Below, one piece after another: positions 22,921 to 32,574 of a DNA stretch of 64,000 nt (positions within the stretch are counted from its first letter, which is position 1; each line of letters starts with the position of its first letter). Below the pieces are notes generated by a model that did not search any database, was not told the origin of the DNA, and saw only the letters and a list, made by a program, of their open reading frames with translations. This stretch comes from Chloranthus sessilifolius (taxonomy: Eukaryota > Streptophyta > Magnoliopsida > Chloranthales > Chloranthaceae). The stretch lies in NCBI GenBank assembly GCA_021018995.1, contig CM037596.1, positions 91,147,184-91,211,183 on the forward strand. Reading direction: 5' to 3'. The translations under genes were made by a program, and so were the position numbers.

Positions 22921-23470
22921 AAGATGTTATCTTGGAATGTGAGAGGCATATGTGACGGTGCTAAACGGGCGGGGCAGGGGTCAGACGCATTATCGCATCG
23001 GTCAAGCCGGAAAGTCAGGTCCATTTTGTGAGGGAAAAAATGGGAGTGGGTCGGGGTAGACTCGGTGGGGGCCTCGGTATTCTTGTGGCGTGGGATTCCG
23101 GGATTTTTGAGATCAGAGACAACAGTCAGTGCTGGGTGATGTCCGGTATATACGGTCCTTCGGGGGATTGCCAACGAAGCGATTTCTGGTTTGAGTTGGC
23201 CGCGGTTATGGCCATATGGGATTTTCCGATATGCATGGGCGGTGATTTCAATGCCATCAGATGGGAGTATGAAAAACAGGGAGGGCCGCCTGATATTGCT
23301 GTCATGAGAGATTTCAACTCATGGATTGCTGACTGGGGTCTGCTGGATGTGCCCCTAACCAGTTCCAGGTTTACTTGGTCAAATCTCCAAGACACCCCGT
23401 CAATGAGTAGACTGGATCGTTTCTTTTGCAGCACGGATTGGATGGAGTTGTTTCCGACAGCCAGGTAAGA
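22921..23470 (+). pseudogene. LINE ORF2 endonuclease (EEP fold) remnant
   Basis: It starts MKMLSWNVRGICDGAKRAG, the APE-type endonuclease N-terminus with the metal-binding Asn. After a frameshift, the frame at 23028-23468 gives GGLGILVAWDSG, SGIYGPSG, CMGGDFNAIRWEYEK (the GDFN catalytic motif), SRFTWSN and SRLDRFFCS. The terminal TVSDHRPLV motif lies in the next segment at 23487. This enzyme nicks target DNA to start reverse transcription. The motifs are largely present, but the frame is broken near 22975 and 23466. Confidence 0.88.
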
Positions 23471-24250
23471 ATGTTTAGCGAGAACGGTGTCTGACCATCG
23501 ACCATTGGTGCTCACGTGCGAGGCTAGAGGGAAAGGGCCGAGTCCGTTTAGATTTGGGAACATGTGGTTAGCGGATGACCGATACCGGGAGGCGTTGCCA
23601 CTTTGGTGGAACGAACATAGGCCTTTGGGAACGGCCTCCTACCGATTTATCTCCAAGATGCAATGGATTAAGAAACGAACCATACAGTAGAACAGGGAGA
23701 TTTTTGGGCTGCTACACCTCAATAAGGATATAATACTGACCAGGTTGCGAGAGATTGATAATCTGGAGGAAGAGAGGCTTCTATCAGACGGTGAATGTGA
23801 AGAACGTGTGCAAAAAAAGCAAGAGTTTAATAAACTGTGCAGGGTCGAGGAGACTTCTTGGAATCAAAAGGCAAAGGTGAGGTGGTTGAAGGAGGGAGAT
23901 CTGAATACAAAGTTTTTTCATGCGATTGCCAATGTACGGAACAAAACTAATTATTTGGGCAGCATAGCGGCAGAGGGGGTGGTGTATATGGGGATCAAAA
24001 GAATTCATGAGCAGGTGGTCGGTTTCTACACCAAGTTATATGTTGATGACGGACTGTTGCGGCCAACTTTGGATGGGCTCTCTTTTCAGACCACCACACA
24101 CGAGGCCGGTGTCGGCATGGAGCTCCCCTTCGCAGAAGAGGAGGTATGGAGAGCCATTAAAAGGGGGGGTAAGAATAAATCGCCGGGACCCGATGGCTTC
24201 ACAATGGAGTTCTACAGTGTTTTCTAGGCAGTGATTAAGAAAGACCTGAT

Positions 24251-24480
24251 CATGGATCAAAATATCGTCCGATACCGATACGTATCGGACGATACGTATT
24301 GGTATCGGACGTGAACGATACGGTACATTAAATGTACCGTATCGCTCATTTGTATTGCAAATACCGGATGATACATTTAATGTATCGTCCGGTACACTAC
24401 TGTTCCGGTACGTATCGTCCAGTACGTACCGGTTTTTTGACCGGATGATACGTACCGATTTTCTAGCATTTCAACCCATG
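24251..24480. mobile_element. hAT MITE of the CATGGATCAAAA family, 230 bp, perfect 8-bp TSD
   Basis: GACCTGAT occurs at 24243-24250 and 24481-24488. The left end is CATGGATCAAAATATCG and the right end is TTTCAACCCATG. The inside is almost entirely CGATACGTATCGG-type palindromes. It interrupts the LINE reverse transcriptase between KKDL and the MDLMEVFHEF text. Confidence 0.95.
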
Positions 24481-24970
24481 GACCTGATGGAGGTGTTCCA
24501 TGAATTTCACAAAACTGGACATATTGGGCGCACCCTTAATTCTACATTTATTGCACTCATTCCGAAAAATGTAGGGGCCGAGGACATCGCTAATTTTCGC
24601 TCGATCTGTCCCATCAATGTTCTATACAAGATTATTGCTAAGGTTCTCACTAACAAACTTAGGCCGCTAATGGGGTCAATCATATCAGCCAACCAGGGGG
24701 CTTTCGTGCATGGAAGACAATTAATCGATCAGGTGATTGTGGCTCACGAAGTCATACACTCGGCTCACTTTCACCGCCGTCCTGCGGCCCTTTGGAAGGT
24801 GGACATGGAAAAGGCATATGATCGTGTGTCGTGGAGCGAGCTAGATTACATGCTTAGCAGGTTTGGTTTCGGGCTGAAGTAGCCGAATTGGATGAGGACC
24901 TGTTATGCGACCCCTTGGTTCTCGGTATTAGTTAACGGCACGCCGGCCTGATATTTTAAGAGCTCTCGAG

Positions 24971-25187
24971 CATGGATCAAAATATCGTCCGATACCGATA
25001 CGTATCGGTATCAGACTTGGACGATACGATACATTCAATGTACCGTATCGCCATTTTGTATGTAAATATCCGGACGATACATTCAATGTATCGTCCGGAT
25101 ATTTTACTATTCCGATACGTATCGTCCGATACGTATCGGTTTTGAGCTCGGACGATACGTATCCGATACCCGAAATTTTGACCCATG
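24971..25187. mobile_element. hAT MITE of the CATGGATCAAAA family, 217 bp
   Basis: Flanks CTCTCGAG (24963-24970) and CTCTCGGG (25188-25195) match at 7 of 8 bases. The left end is CATGGATCAAAATATCG and the right end is TTTTGACCCATG. It interrupts the reverse transcriptase immediately before its GIRQGDPLSP motif. Confidence 0.93.
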
Positions 25188-25516
25188 CTCTCGGGGTATC
25201 CGGCAGGGCGATCCCCTCTCCCCTTTCCTGTTTAATATGATGGGGGAAGTGTTGACCGGTCTCATCGAACGGGCCAGACAGCTACACCATATTTCGGGGA
25301 TCACGGTGGGGGGCGGGGGCAGATCTATTGATATCCCCCAATATGCGGACGATACGATTTTGTTCGGTAAAGCTGATACCGATGAATTCCAAGCTTTAGC
25401 GGATACTTTAGCAATCTACGAAGTGGTGTCCGGACAACGGATCAATTTCCACAAATTAAAGGTCACAGGTATTGGAATTGATAACACGTGGTTACAGGCT
25501 ATTGCTGAGACTGTGG

Positions 25517-27515
25517 AAGGCACAGAAAACTATTCAGAAGGGAAGAACGATTACTTCTTTTTTATACAACAGCGACAACTTGGTCAATTTAATGAGGGGC
25601 GTTCACTAAGAACGAGCTACTCCAGCCTGAGATTACACGATTTGCGACACAATTTCTAGCCCTACAGAGCTTGACTAGCTATAGGCATCAGCTAAAAAGC
25701 ATGGTGTCGTCCGAAGAATGGAGAAAATATGAATCAAAACTCCCACAATCAAAGAAACCTGCTTGCACTGAATTTGCTGATTTGATCTACAACAGCCAGT
25801 TTTTGGCAGATGTTGACCACCTGATCGCCGTCACTACCCCGTTAGTGCAAGTGTTGAGGTTGGTAGATGGTAATGAGAAACCAACGATGGGGTATGTTTA
25901 CGAGTCAATGGACAAGGCAAAATTGACTATCAAAAGCAAATGCCCTACAAAATATAAACGACATCGAGCGGTTATTGACAAGAGGTGGGATAAACAATTC
26001 CACCAGTACTTACATGTCGCAGTTAAAACATCATAAACAGCTTATGTAGTGATTTGTATTTATTTATTTTTTTCATATTATTCACCGTTTCCATATACTG
26101 CTGAGATTGCTCATATTTTATGTATAGCACACTACTTGAATCCGGCCTTCTAGTATACGCGACACTTCGAGTTGAGTGAGACCAATGAAGTGTATAGTGG
26201 TTTGCTCAATATCATTCAACGAATGGAGCCTAGGTTAGCGAACCAAGGTCAAGCCATAAGAGACGTGAGTAGTCATAACTCATAAGTCAAATGACATATG
26301 ATCTGTTTATTGATATGTGGGTTATTGTATTCCATCTTTGTAAATTGATATGTTCCGCAAGAAACATGGGTCATTTGGGGTGAGGTTAGCGCAATCCCAT
26401 ATCCAACATGATAAACCGGCTGATTGGTGGATACACTTGGACATGATGGTCCAATACTGAGGCGGATTGCCATTCGTGTTTTATCGCAAATATGTTCCTC
26501 ATTCAACTGTGAGCGAAATTGGAGTATTTTCTCTCTCATTCACACGAAGACAAGGAATAAGCTAACTATGAGTCAATTAAAAAAGTTAGTCTACTGCCAT
26601 TACAATATGCGATTAAGGGTCAAGAATATGCAGAGGACGAAACGTAGTAAGCAATTATTTGACGTCTTAGTTCATACAACTTTTATTTGATGTAATTGGC
26701 GACATATACTAATTCATCTATCATATTCTACCTTACAGATGGTGAATATTTTAATCCCATCGAGTTGGATTATATATTAGCGGAGAATGACCCTTTAAAT
26801 CAGTGGATCGAAGAGAGAGAAGCGTTAGTGTTGAATAGTGAGAGCACTGAATGATTGGACAATGCAGAAAGAATAGCGGAGGAGCAAACTTCCCAATAAC
26901 CTAGGCAGAAAAGAATATTGCATCGCCATTCAGTGGTTGGATCTAATGGCGAAACGCAGCCCAGTAGTGATAAGGGGGATGATGACGATGATGGGGGTGC
27001 TGAGAGTGATGGTGGGGGTGCTGGTGGAGGCGATGAAACCCACGTTGGCACTAGTGGTGGAAGGGATGATGTTGGTCCCTCTTAGGTATTACCGCATGGG
27101 ATGATGAACCGGTAACAATGTTTGGCACTCCTACATTTAGAAGTAGAGGGTTGAAGGAAGAGGAGCTTCAGAATCTTACCAAACACCACCACCACAAGAA
27201 CCACAAGATGATTTGGATTATACTATGTCTATCTTCGAGGGATTTAGTTTGCAAAACACCGAAGATTCAGCAACCAGTAACCCATACCCAATCCCTCAAC
27301 CAACCTACCCCGAGTCATATGACTTTGTTGGTCAAATTTGTGGAGGACCGACATTTACCTATTACATTGAGTCATATTCGTTGTCAATGCCTCAGTTTCA
27401 AAGGGGGGCATATGATCATGAGTATCAAGATGACCAACACTATAGGGAAAGCTCGCGCACTGATGATGATGATCACGAGGGCGAAGAACCACCACGGAAT
27501 TCAATGGGGCTTTAA
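25517..27515 (+). pseudogene. hAT transposase, C-terminal half with dimerisation domain
   Basis: It resumes directly from the right copy of the LINE target duplication in the frame left at 18531. Landmarks in order are ITRFATQFLALQSL, KSMVSSEEW, VLRLVDGNEKPTMGYVYES, IDKRWDKQFHQYLHVA and, after a probable intron to 26128, HYLNPAF. The frame at 26424-26690 follows with LRRIAIRVLSQ, CERNWSIFSLIHTKTRNKLT and LVYCHYNMRLR, the hAT C-terminal dimerisation domain. Another probable intron ends at TTACAG (26733-26738). The tail 27213-27515 is rich in Ser, Pro and acidic residues and ends DDDHEGEEPPRNSMGL. Stops and at least one damaged donor make it inactive. Confidence 0.88.
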
Positions 27516-27837
27516 AGTAAATTTTTCATGTACAATGTAACTTTTAAAGCATTCGTGATTCATGTACAATGTAATTTTAGTTCTAAGTTGATAAAATTTT
27601 GAAATATGCATCGAATAAGCCTTAAATAATTTTTTTTTAAATGAAATAAATAGAAAATCATTAAATATAATTTTTGGAAGTTTAGAGTATTTTTGGGGAT
27701 TTTTATGAAAAAAATATGTATCAGGACGATACACCGACACATTGAACGTATCGAACGATACGCCGATACGTATCATCTTGGAGGTCGGACAATATGCCAG
27801 GACGATATGTACCGGAAAATCGATTTTTTTATCCATG

Positions 27838-28540
27838 CTCAGCCCTAATCTCATCATTCATCAGTTGAAATCGCAACCCTCAGCCCTAAGCTCCTGAGAA
27901 GGAGGAGAAAGAGGAGGGGAAAGGAGGAGGAAGAAGAAGAAGAAGAAGATACGGGAGAAGAAGCCGCCCTCAGCCCTAAGCTGAGTCTTTTTTTGTACTT
28001 TTATAATTTCTTTTTGTTGGAGCAATTATTTTTTTGGGAGCTATGTTTCACCGCGGGAAATGGTTAAAAATAAAGACTTTGTTATTTTTGGGATATGTGC
28101 CACTTGCATCGCCATCTAAGCCATATAATTCGAAGACCATGATGTAAAGATCTTTGAGGCCAAAGATTGGCACAAAACATGATCTGTATGATCTAATAAA
28201 TTCAGCCAAATGGTCTTCAAATTGTATGGTTTAAATGGTATTCCAAGTGGGACAGATCCCAACAACAATGAAGTCTTTCTTTTTGAACATGTGTCACGGT
28301 ACATCATGACCTCCAAATCATATGGCTCAGACGGTGTTCCTTTTTAGAACTCACAATGTGCACATGTTTTAGTAACCTTTTTCTGGTTTTTTTCTCATAT
28401 TGTCCAGTGTGCACATGTTTTTTTTTGGCACGTATTCTAATTATTAGATGGATGGGAAATGGACTATAGTGAATTTGCATCTATTAAATATTTAAATATT
28501 TACTTTGTTCAATATACATATATATAATTATAAATATATT
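27838..28540. other. Right flank of the hAT inside the ACTCG element
   Basis: Non-coding. Positions 27838-27980 contain a purine-rich GAAGAAGAAG stretch and three copies of CTCAGCCCTAA (27838, 27877, 27969). An equivalent purine-rich stretch lies left of the hAT at 13245-13305, so the insertion may have landed in a short duplicated region. AGCCCTAATCTCATC also appears in reverse next to the internal terminus at 14643. Confidence 0.5.
28085..28350. mobile_element. Degenerate MITE-like inverted repeat
   Basis: GCCATCTAAGCCATATAATT (28111-28130) is matched in reverse complement by GTCTGAGCCATATGATTTGG on the minus strand of about 28310-28335. ATGATGTA follows in both arms. Wording is similar to the Mutator-type MITE at 2090-2489. 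Exact ends and duplication were not found. Confidence 0.4.
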
Positions 28541-28652
28541 TTAAATAACCCGAGTAGGAGCGAGTCGAGTCGAAGCGAGTCGAGTCAAACCGAGTTTCCG
28601 AGTTGACACTACTTAGATGACTTCCGAGTCGAGTTTTCGTGTTTTAAATCAT

Positions 28653-29015
28653 GCTTAAAAGTTAAAACCCTAATTAACCGAAATAGAAAGTCCTCGAAAC
28701 TAAACAAAAGAAAAATTCAAACTCCGTCCACAAATTGGGCTCAAATTAAAACTTCCGTACGAATTGATCGATCGAGTCTTAAGTTCGATCGATTGATGAC
28801 AGTGTCATCGGGATGGCTCTCTGGTCGAACTAGATCGATTGAGCTCCAAATTTGATCGATCGAATTTGGACAAAAAGTCATTCTCTGCCTTCTTAAGCTG
28901 CTCTTTGCTTTCTCTAATCCTTCTGTGTGCCTTTCGTAACGCACAAAGGGCTTTGGATTTCTTCTTACGCCTCTGGTACACGATAAAATGCGACTTGGGT
29001 TGGATGTCCTTATCA
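28653..29015 (-). repeat. Chromovirus 3' LTR, second part (start of the LTR)
   Basis: It aligns with 34877-35257 of the other LTR: AGAAAGTCCT(C/G)GAAACTAAAC, GTGTCATCGGGATGGCTCTC and the CGATCGATCGAA palindromic words near 28760-28865. On the minus strand the LTR begins TGATAAGGACATCC at 29015, with a purine-rich tract (CTCGGGGGGAAT) immediately upstream. The end of the polyprotein frame runs into the LTR. Confidence 0.85.
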
Positions 29016-29027
29016 ATTCCCCCCGAG
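29016..29027 (-). other. Polypurine tract of the chromovirus
   Basis: The minus-strand CTCGGGGGGAAT abuts the LTR start. This tract primes plus-strand DNA synthesis in LTR retrotransposons. Confidence 0.75.
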
Positions 29028-29059
29028 TTAAAAGAATTCATTACCGATGAATGGTGATC

Positions 29060-29230
29060 ATGATATCGTTCAAAGAGATCCAAGTCTATCCTCTAAAACT
29101 CCTTTGTGATGTAAGTATGCTCTGATTCCGACTTGTTCTTCCACTTGACCAAATACTTTTAATAACCTCCATGGTTTGTAGACACAATTTCATCTTCCAA
29201 AATATCCTCAATTACCTCTTGAGACGAACG
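29060..29230 (-). pseudogene. Chromovirus chromodomain and polyprotein C-terminus
   Basis: Minus-strand text includes VSTNHGGY, KYLVKWKNKSESEHT and IDLDLFERYHDHHSSVM, the layout of a plant chromovirus chromodomain at the integrase C-terminus. Such domains target integration by reading histone marks. At least two stops interrupt it. The frame continues into the LTR with Ser/Arg-rich text. Confidence 0.8.
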
Positions 29231-30260
29231 TGAAAGTGGAGGCAATGGTGCAGAGAGAGAAACTCAGATAGGGTCGATTGTAGAAGGATCAACAAAAGGG
29301 TTAGGTGGAATGAAGGTTGGGCCATAGGATGGAATAAGATACCCAAATCTAAAGGTAAATCTAGTACATAGGCATTAGGACCTGCATGCTTCAAAATCTT
29401 ATAGGGTCCAACACTACAGGCCTATAAATGTTTAGCAATCCCTTGTGGGAATCACTTAGGTCTACTTCGGACAATCACAAAATCGCCTTCTTGGAATTCC
29501 TTGAACCTGCAGGAAATTTATACTTTTCATTACTCACATTAATCTGTTTTTCAATCTCAACATGCAATTCATGGATGTGATGTACAAAATTAGATGCAGA
29601 CTCTGATGAGCTATGACTCACTGACATCAGAATAAAATGTCGTCGACCTAGGCTCGTAACCATGTACAACTTGAAACGAACTCATACCTGTGGTTCTATT
29701 AACTAAATAATTATAAGCAAACTCTGCAATAGGCAAAACTAAATTTCAATTTCTAGCATTCTCACCCACTAGACACCTCAAAAGATTTCCTAAACTTCGA
29801 TTAACGACCTCAGTTTTCCAATCAGTTTGGGGATGATATGCTGACGAAAACTGAAGCCAAGTCCCCATCTTATGGCACAATGTCTTCCAAAGATAACTAA
29901 CGAATTTGACATCTCTATCAGACACAATAGTTTTGGGTAAACCATACAAACAAACAGCCTCATCAAAGAACAATTTAGCAATGTTACTTACATCCAAGGT
30001 TTTAGAACAAGCAATGAAATTGGCCATTTTCGAAAAACACACCACAACGAAAAACTGAATCATGCTTCCTAATGGTCTTAGGAAGTCCTAACACAAAGTC
30101 CATAATTATGGCACAGACAAGGGTGTTTATAACCCGGTGTTTTGCTTTCTATGTTTTGCTAACTAGAAAACGCGACACTGACTTATAATTTTGTCAACAT
30201 CTCGTGTGAAATTGGACCAATAAAACCTATCATCCACTAATGCGATAGTTTGTCGCGGCC
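29231..30260 (-). pseudogene. Chromovirus integrase remnant
   Basis: From high to low coordinates there is an HHCC-type zinc region (TIALVDDRFYW, IISQCRVF at about 30163-30260), then the core at 29746-30063 with FSKMANFIACSKTLD, LPKTIVSDRDVKF and SSAYHPQTD, then GPYKILKHAGPNAYVLDLP near 29350-29400. Of the DDE triad, the Asp of SDRD and the Glu of KTEVVNRS are visible. The first Asp, expected before FSKM, is missing: the text reads VVVCFSKM. Frameshifts separate the segments. Confidence 0.82.
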
Positions 30261-30343
30261 AAATTGTCCAGCGACACCTCCAGCATGTAATTCTCAGACA
30301 AGAAAATCTCATAGAGAAGTGCGGAGAATACACAGACGGTGTC

Positions 30344-30834
30344 TCAAAAACAAATACCCATCCTGTAACTCTGTAAGGTATATCTACACTGCTTATCTCC
30401 TTGTTCACTCATTAATGAAGCGTACTCTTCTCCAAAATCTGGACATGTGGGATACTCATCCACTAATCTCTCAAGTCCAGTCACCTCAACACTCATGGAG
30501 TGTAACATTCCCACTCTACGGCTAAGCGCGTCAGCAGCTTTATCCTCTCTCCCGGCCCTATGTTTCAGCACAAAGGTAAATCCTTGAAGTCGTTCAACCC
30601 ACCTTGCATGTCTAGGGTTTAACTTTTCCTGGGAACTTGAAAAGCGAATGGCTTCATGGTCTGAGAATAAAACAAACTAATGCAGTAACAAGAATGCTTC
30701 CAATACTTTAGAGATTGTACCACCGGATAGAATTTGTTATCATACTTAGAATACTTTTGTCTGGACTCATTTAGCTTTTCACTAAAGTAAGTTATATGAT
30801 GGCCCTCTTGGTTCAATACTCCACCTATTCCCAC
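30344..30834 (-). pseudogene. Chromovirus RNase H remnant
   Basis: The segment 30619-30834 reads MGIGGVLNQEGHHITYFSEKL and SRQKYSKYDNKFYPVVQSLKYW. The segment 30344-30571 reads MLKHRAGREDKAADALSRR, the end of gypsy RNase H with the catalytic Asp in ADALSRR. A frameshift lies between. The enzyme removes the RNA template during reverse transcription. Confidence 0.82.
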
Positions 30835-30899
30835 TCCAGACGTGTCACACGCAACCTCAAGACTTTGGAAAATTCTGGAGGCGCATGACAGGAGCCTCG

Positions 30900-31888
30900 A
30901 TCATTCAAGACTTAATCTCCTTATATGCTTTAACTGCAGCATGTGTCCATTTAAATTCCCATTTGCGTATAAAATCTGTGATAGGGGTTGTGATGGTACT
31001 AAAACCACGAATGAACCTCTTGTAAAATGTGACTAGCCCGTGGAACTACGGACATCGTGAATGCTCTTAGGCTCTGGTCACTCCACAATGGCTCTCACCT
31101 TATCAAGGTCCGCAGTCATCCAATCAAAGGTTACAAAAAAACCCAAGAAGACAATGCTAGCTAGCATGAAAGTACACTTCTTAATATTTGCGTCTTCTCT
31201 TCTCTGAGAGTCGAACAAACTTGCCTTAAATGGTTTAAGTGTTGTTCCGTATCGCGGATATAAATAAGAATATCATCAAAGTAAACCACTAGGAACTTGC
31301 ATATAAAAGTTCTCACCACTTGTGTCATGATTCGCATAAACGTGCTCGAGCACTAGAAAGCCCAAAAGGCATGACAAGCCATTCATATAAACCATCCTTG
31401 ATTTTGAAGGCAGTTTTCCATTCGTCTTTGGGACAAACTCGAACTTGATCGTATCCACTTTTCAGATCGATCTTCGAAAATATTGTGGCACCAACCATCG
31501 TGTCCAACATGACGTCCAGTCACGGTATAGGAAGCCGATATTTGATCGTGATCTTGTTAATAGCGTAACTATTAACACATATCCTCCAAGACCCATTTCT
31601 TGGGGGTGAGTAGCGTTGGCACGGCACATGGACTCATACTTTCCCTAATAAACCCCCTCTAGAGAAGTTCATCAACTTGTCTTTCAATTCAGAATGTTCG
31701 ATTGGGTTCATCTGATAATGGGGCAAGTTAGGTAAAGTAAAACTGGGAACGAAGTCAATGGCATGTTGAATATCCCATAAGGACGGTCGCTCATCCAAAA
31801 TGTCCTCTAGGAAGACATCCTGGAGCTCATTTAGGACCGGCCCTATCTCTCTAGGGTTATCAACACTTGACTCTTTAGGCAACTCCAC
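30900..31888 (-). pseudogene. Chromovirus reverse transcriptase remnant
   Basis: The N-terminal part (31634-31888) carries DIQHAIDFVPSFTLPNLPHY. The palm (31325-31510) has [20 protein letters not shown] and [14 protein letters not shown] frameshift follows, after which FLVVYFDDILIY at about 31263-31298 supplies the catalytic Y-F-D-D box. Finger and palm motifs match plant chromoviruses. At least two frame changes make it inactive. Confidence 0.87.
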
Positions 31889-31949
31889 TGTGACGAGAAC
31901 ATAAATGATGTCTCCTCTTTAGCTCCCCTCTCGAACTCTAAAGGGTTGG

Positions 31950-32560
31950 CAATGTTTATGACCTTAGTTTTTCTCTCTTAACTGAGCCATTGTCACTTGA
32001 TTTGCTTGTTTTCGCACTAGGTGCTTTGGGAGGTAGAGGATTTAGTTTAATCTTCTTCCCCTCATGCGAGAATGAACACATTCGATCTCCCGAATAGTGT
32101 AACGTCCCGATCATATAACCAGGGTCTCCTAAGGATGACATGCCCTACATTCGTAGGCACAACATCGCACCATAAGGTGTCCTAATACGAACAAAATTGC
32201 ATAGGAACCTGACACATTTGCGAAACCGGGATTGACGACGAATCGACCCATGCTACTCGATAAGGTCGAGGGCGGGCAACGGGTGCAAGTCCTAAACGAG
32301 AAATTTTCCTTTCTAAGACAACATTGGTACAACTTCCCCTATCAACTATGTTTTTGCAATCATTTTCACCACATTTGGCATAGGTATAGAAGATATTACC
32401 CTCACGCCTGCAAGGTATTACCCTCAAAGGGATACAAGACTTCCCTAATACACGCCATGGTCCTTTTCCCTTGTTGATCCTCCTCATCACTAGGGGTCGC
32501 ATCAGGCTCATAAACCTCCTCTTCCCATTGTCCTTGCTCTTCTTCACTTTCCTCCTCTAT
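31950..32560 (-). pseudogene. Chromovirus aspartic protease remnant
   Basis: Minus-strand text in 32182-32547 includes ENDCKNIVDRGSCTNVV and PRPYRVAWVDSS. The continuation at 31956-32141 has LGDPGYMIGT and HEGKKIKLNPLPPK. The active-site triplet, normally DSG or DTG, reads DRG near 32333-32346, which should abolish activity. This protease would cut the gag-pol polyprotein. Confidence 0.8.
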
Positions 32561-32574
32561 GAACATGTTCCGGG

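Larger units (their letters stand above)
18534..25516. mobile_element. Near-full-length L1-type LINE with twin-priming 5' inversion
   Basis: The left part (18534 to about 19995) is the LINE 3' end on the minus strand, starting at its A-tail. The right part (about 19996-25516) is the LINE 5' end on the plus strand, holding ORF1 and most of ORF2. The two parts are complementary pieces of one element: the plus part stops just after the RT domain at NTWLQAIAETV, and the minus part resumes about 30 residues later at VIQRFEQRLSTWKG. One 12-bp duplication brackets the pair. This is the product expected from twin-primed reverse transcription. Total length without the two inner MITEs is about 6.5 kb, so almost the entire LINE was copied. 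Confidence 0.88.
23745..25516 (+). pseudogene. LINE ORF2 reverse transcriptase remnant, split by two MITEs
   Basis: The first segment (23745-24227) has VRWLKEGDLNTKFFHAIAN and GKNKSPGPDGFTMEFY. After the first MITE (24251-24480) come LNSTFIALIPKNVGAED, ANQGAFVHGRQLIDQ and LWKVDMEKAYDRVSW. After the second MITE (24971-25187) come GIRQGDPLSPFLFN and YADDTILFGKAD, the catalytic Y-A-D-D box. Palm and finger motifs are thus all recognisable. Stops at about 24225, 24880 and 24948, plus the MITEs, inactivate it. The segment ends at the twin-priming breakpoint 25516, against the right target duplication. Confidence 0.92.
13319..27837 (+). mobile_element. Large hAT transposon with BED-finger transposase remnant, CATGGATCAAAA termini
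   Basis: The left end is CATGGATCAAAAAACGG and the reverse-complemented right end is CATGGATAAAAAAATCG. Both are followed by GATACGTATC palindromic words. Four MITEs in this window share these termini, each flanked by a full or nearly full 8-bp duplication, which identifies the family as hAT. The body holds a foldback/palindrome region (13441-17290) and a transposase gene (17336-27515) with the usual BED, DUF659 and C-terminal dimerisation modules. A 7 kb LINE splits the gene. The outer flanks TTCGCAAC and CTCAGCCC do not match, so the outer edges are less certain than the family assignment. Confidence 0.75.
12927..28652. mobile_element. ACTCG-rich hAT-type element hosting the large hAT transposon
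   Basis: The left end is TAGTGTATTAAAACTCGACG; the right end, reverse-complemented, is ATGATTTAAAACACG followed by ACTCGACTCGG. Both ends have clusters of ACTCG/CGAGT words, as in the MITE at 5113-5476. Flanks GCTTAAAC (12919-12926) and GCTTAAAA (28653-28660) match at 7 of 8 bases, and the chromovirus LTR reads through when the two flanks are joined. Without the inner hAT its own sequence is about 1.2 kb (12927-13318 and 27838-28652), including another MITE-like repeat. No transposase of its own is seen. Confidence 0.65.
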
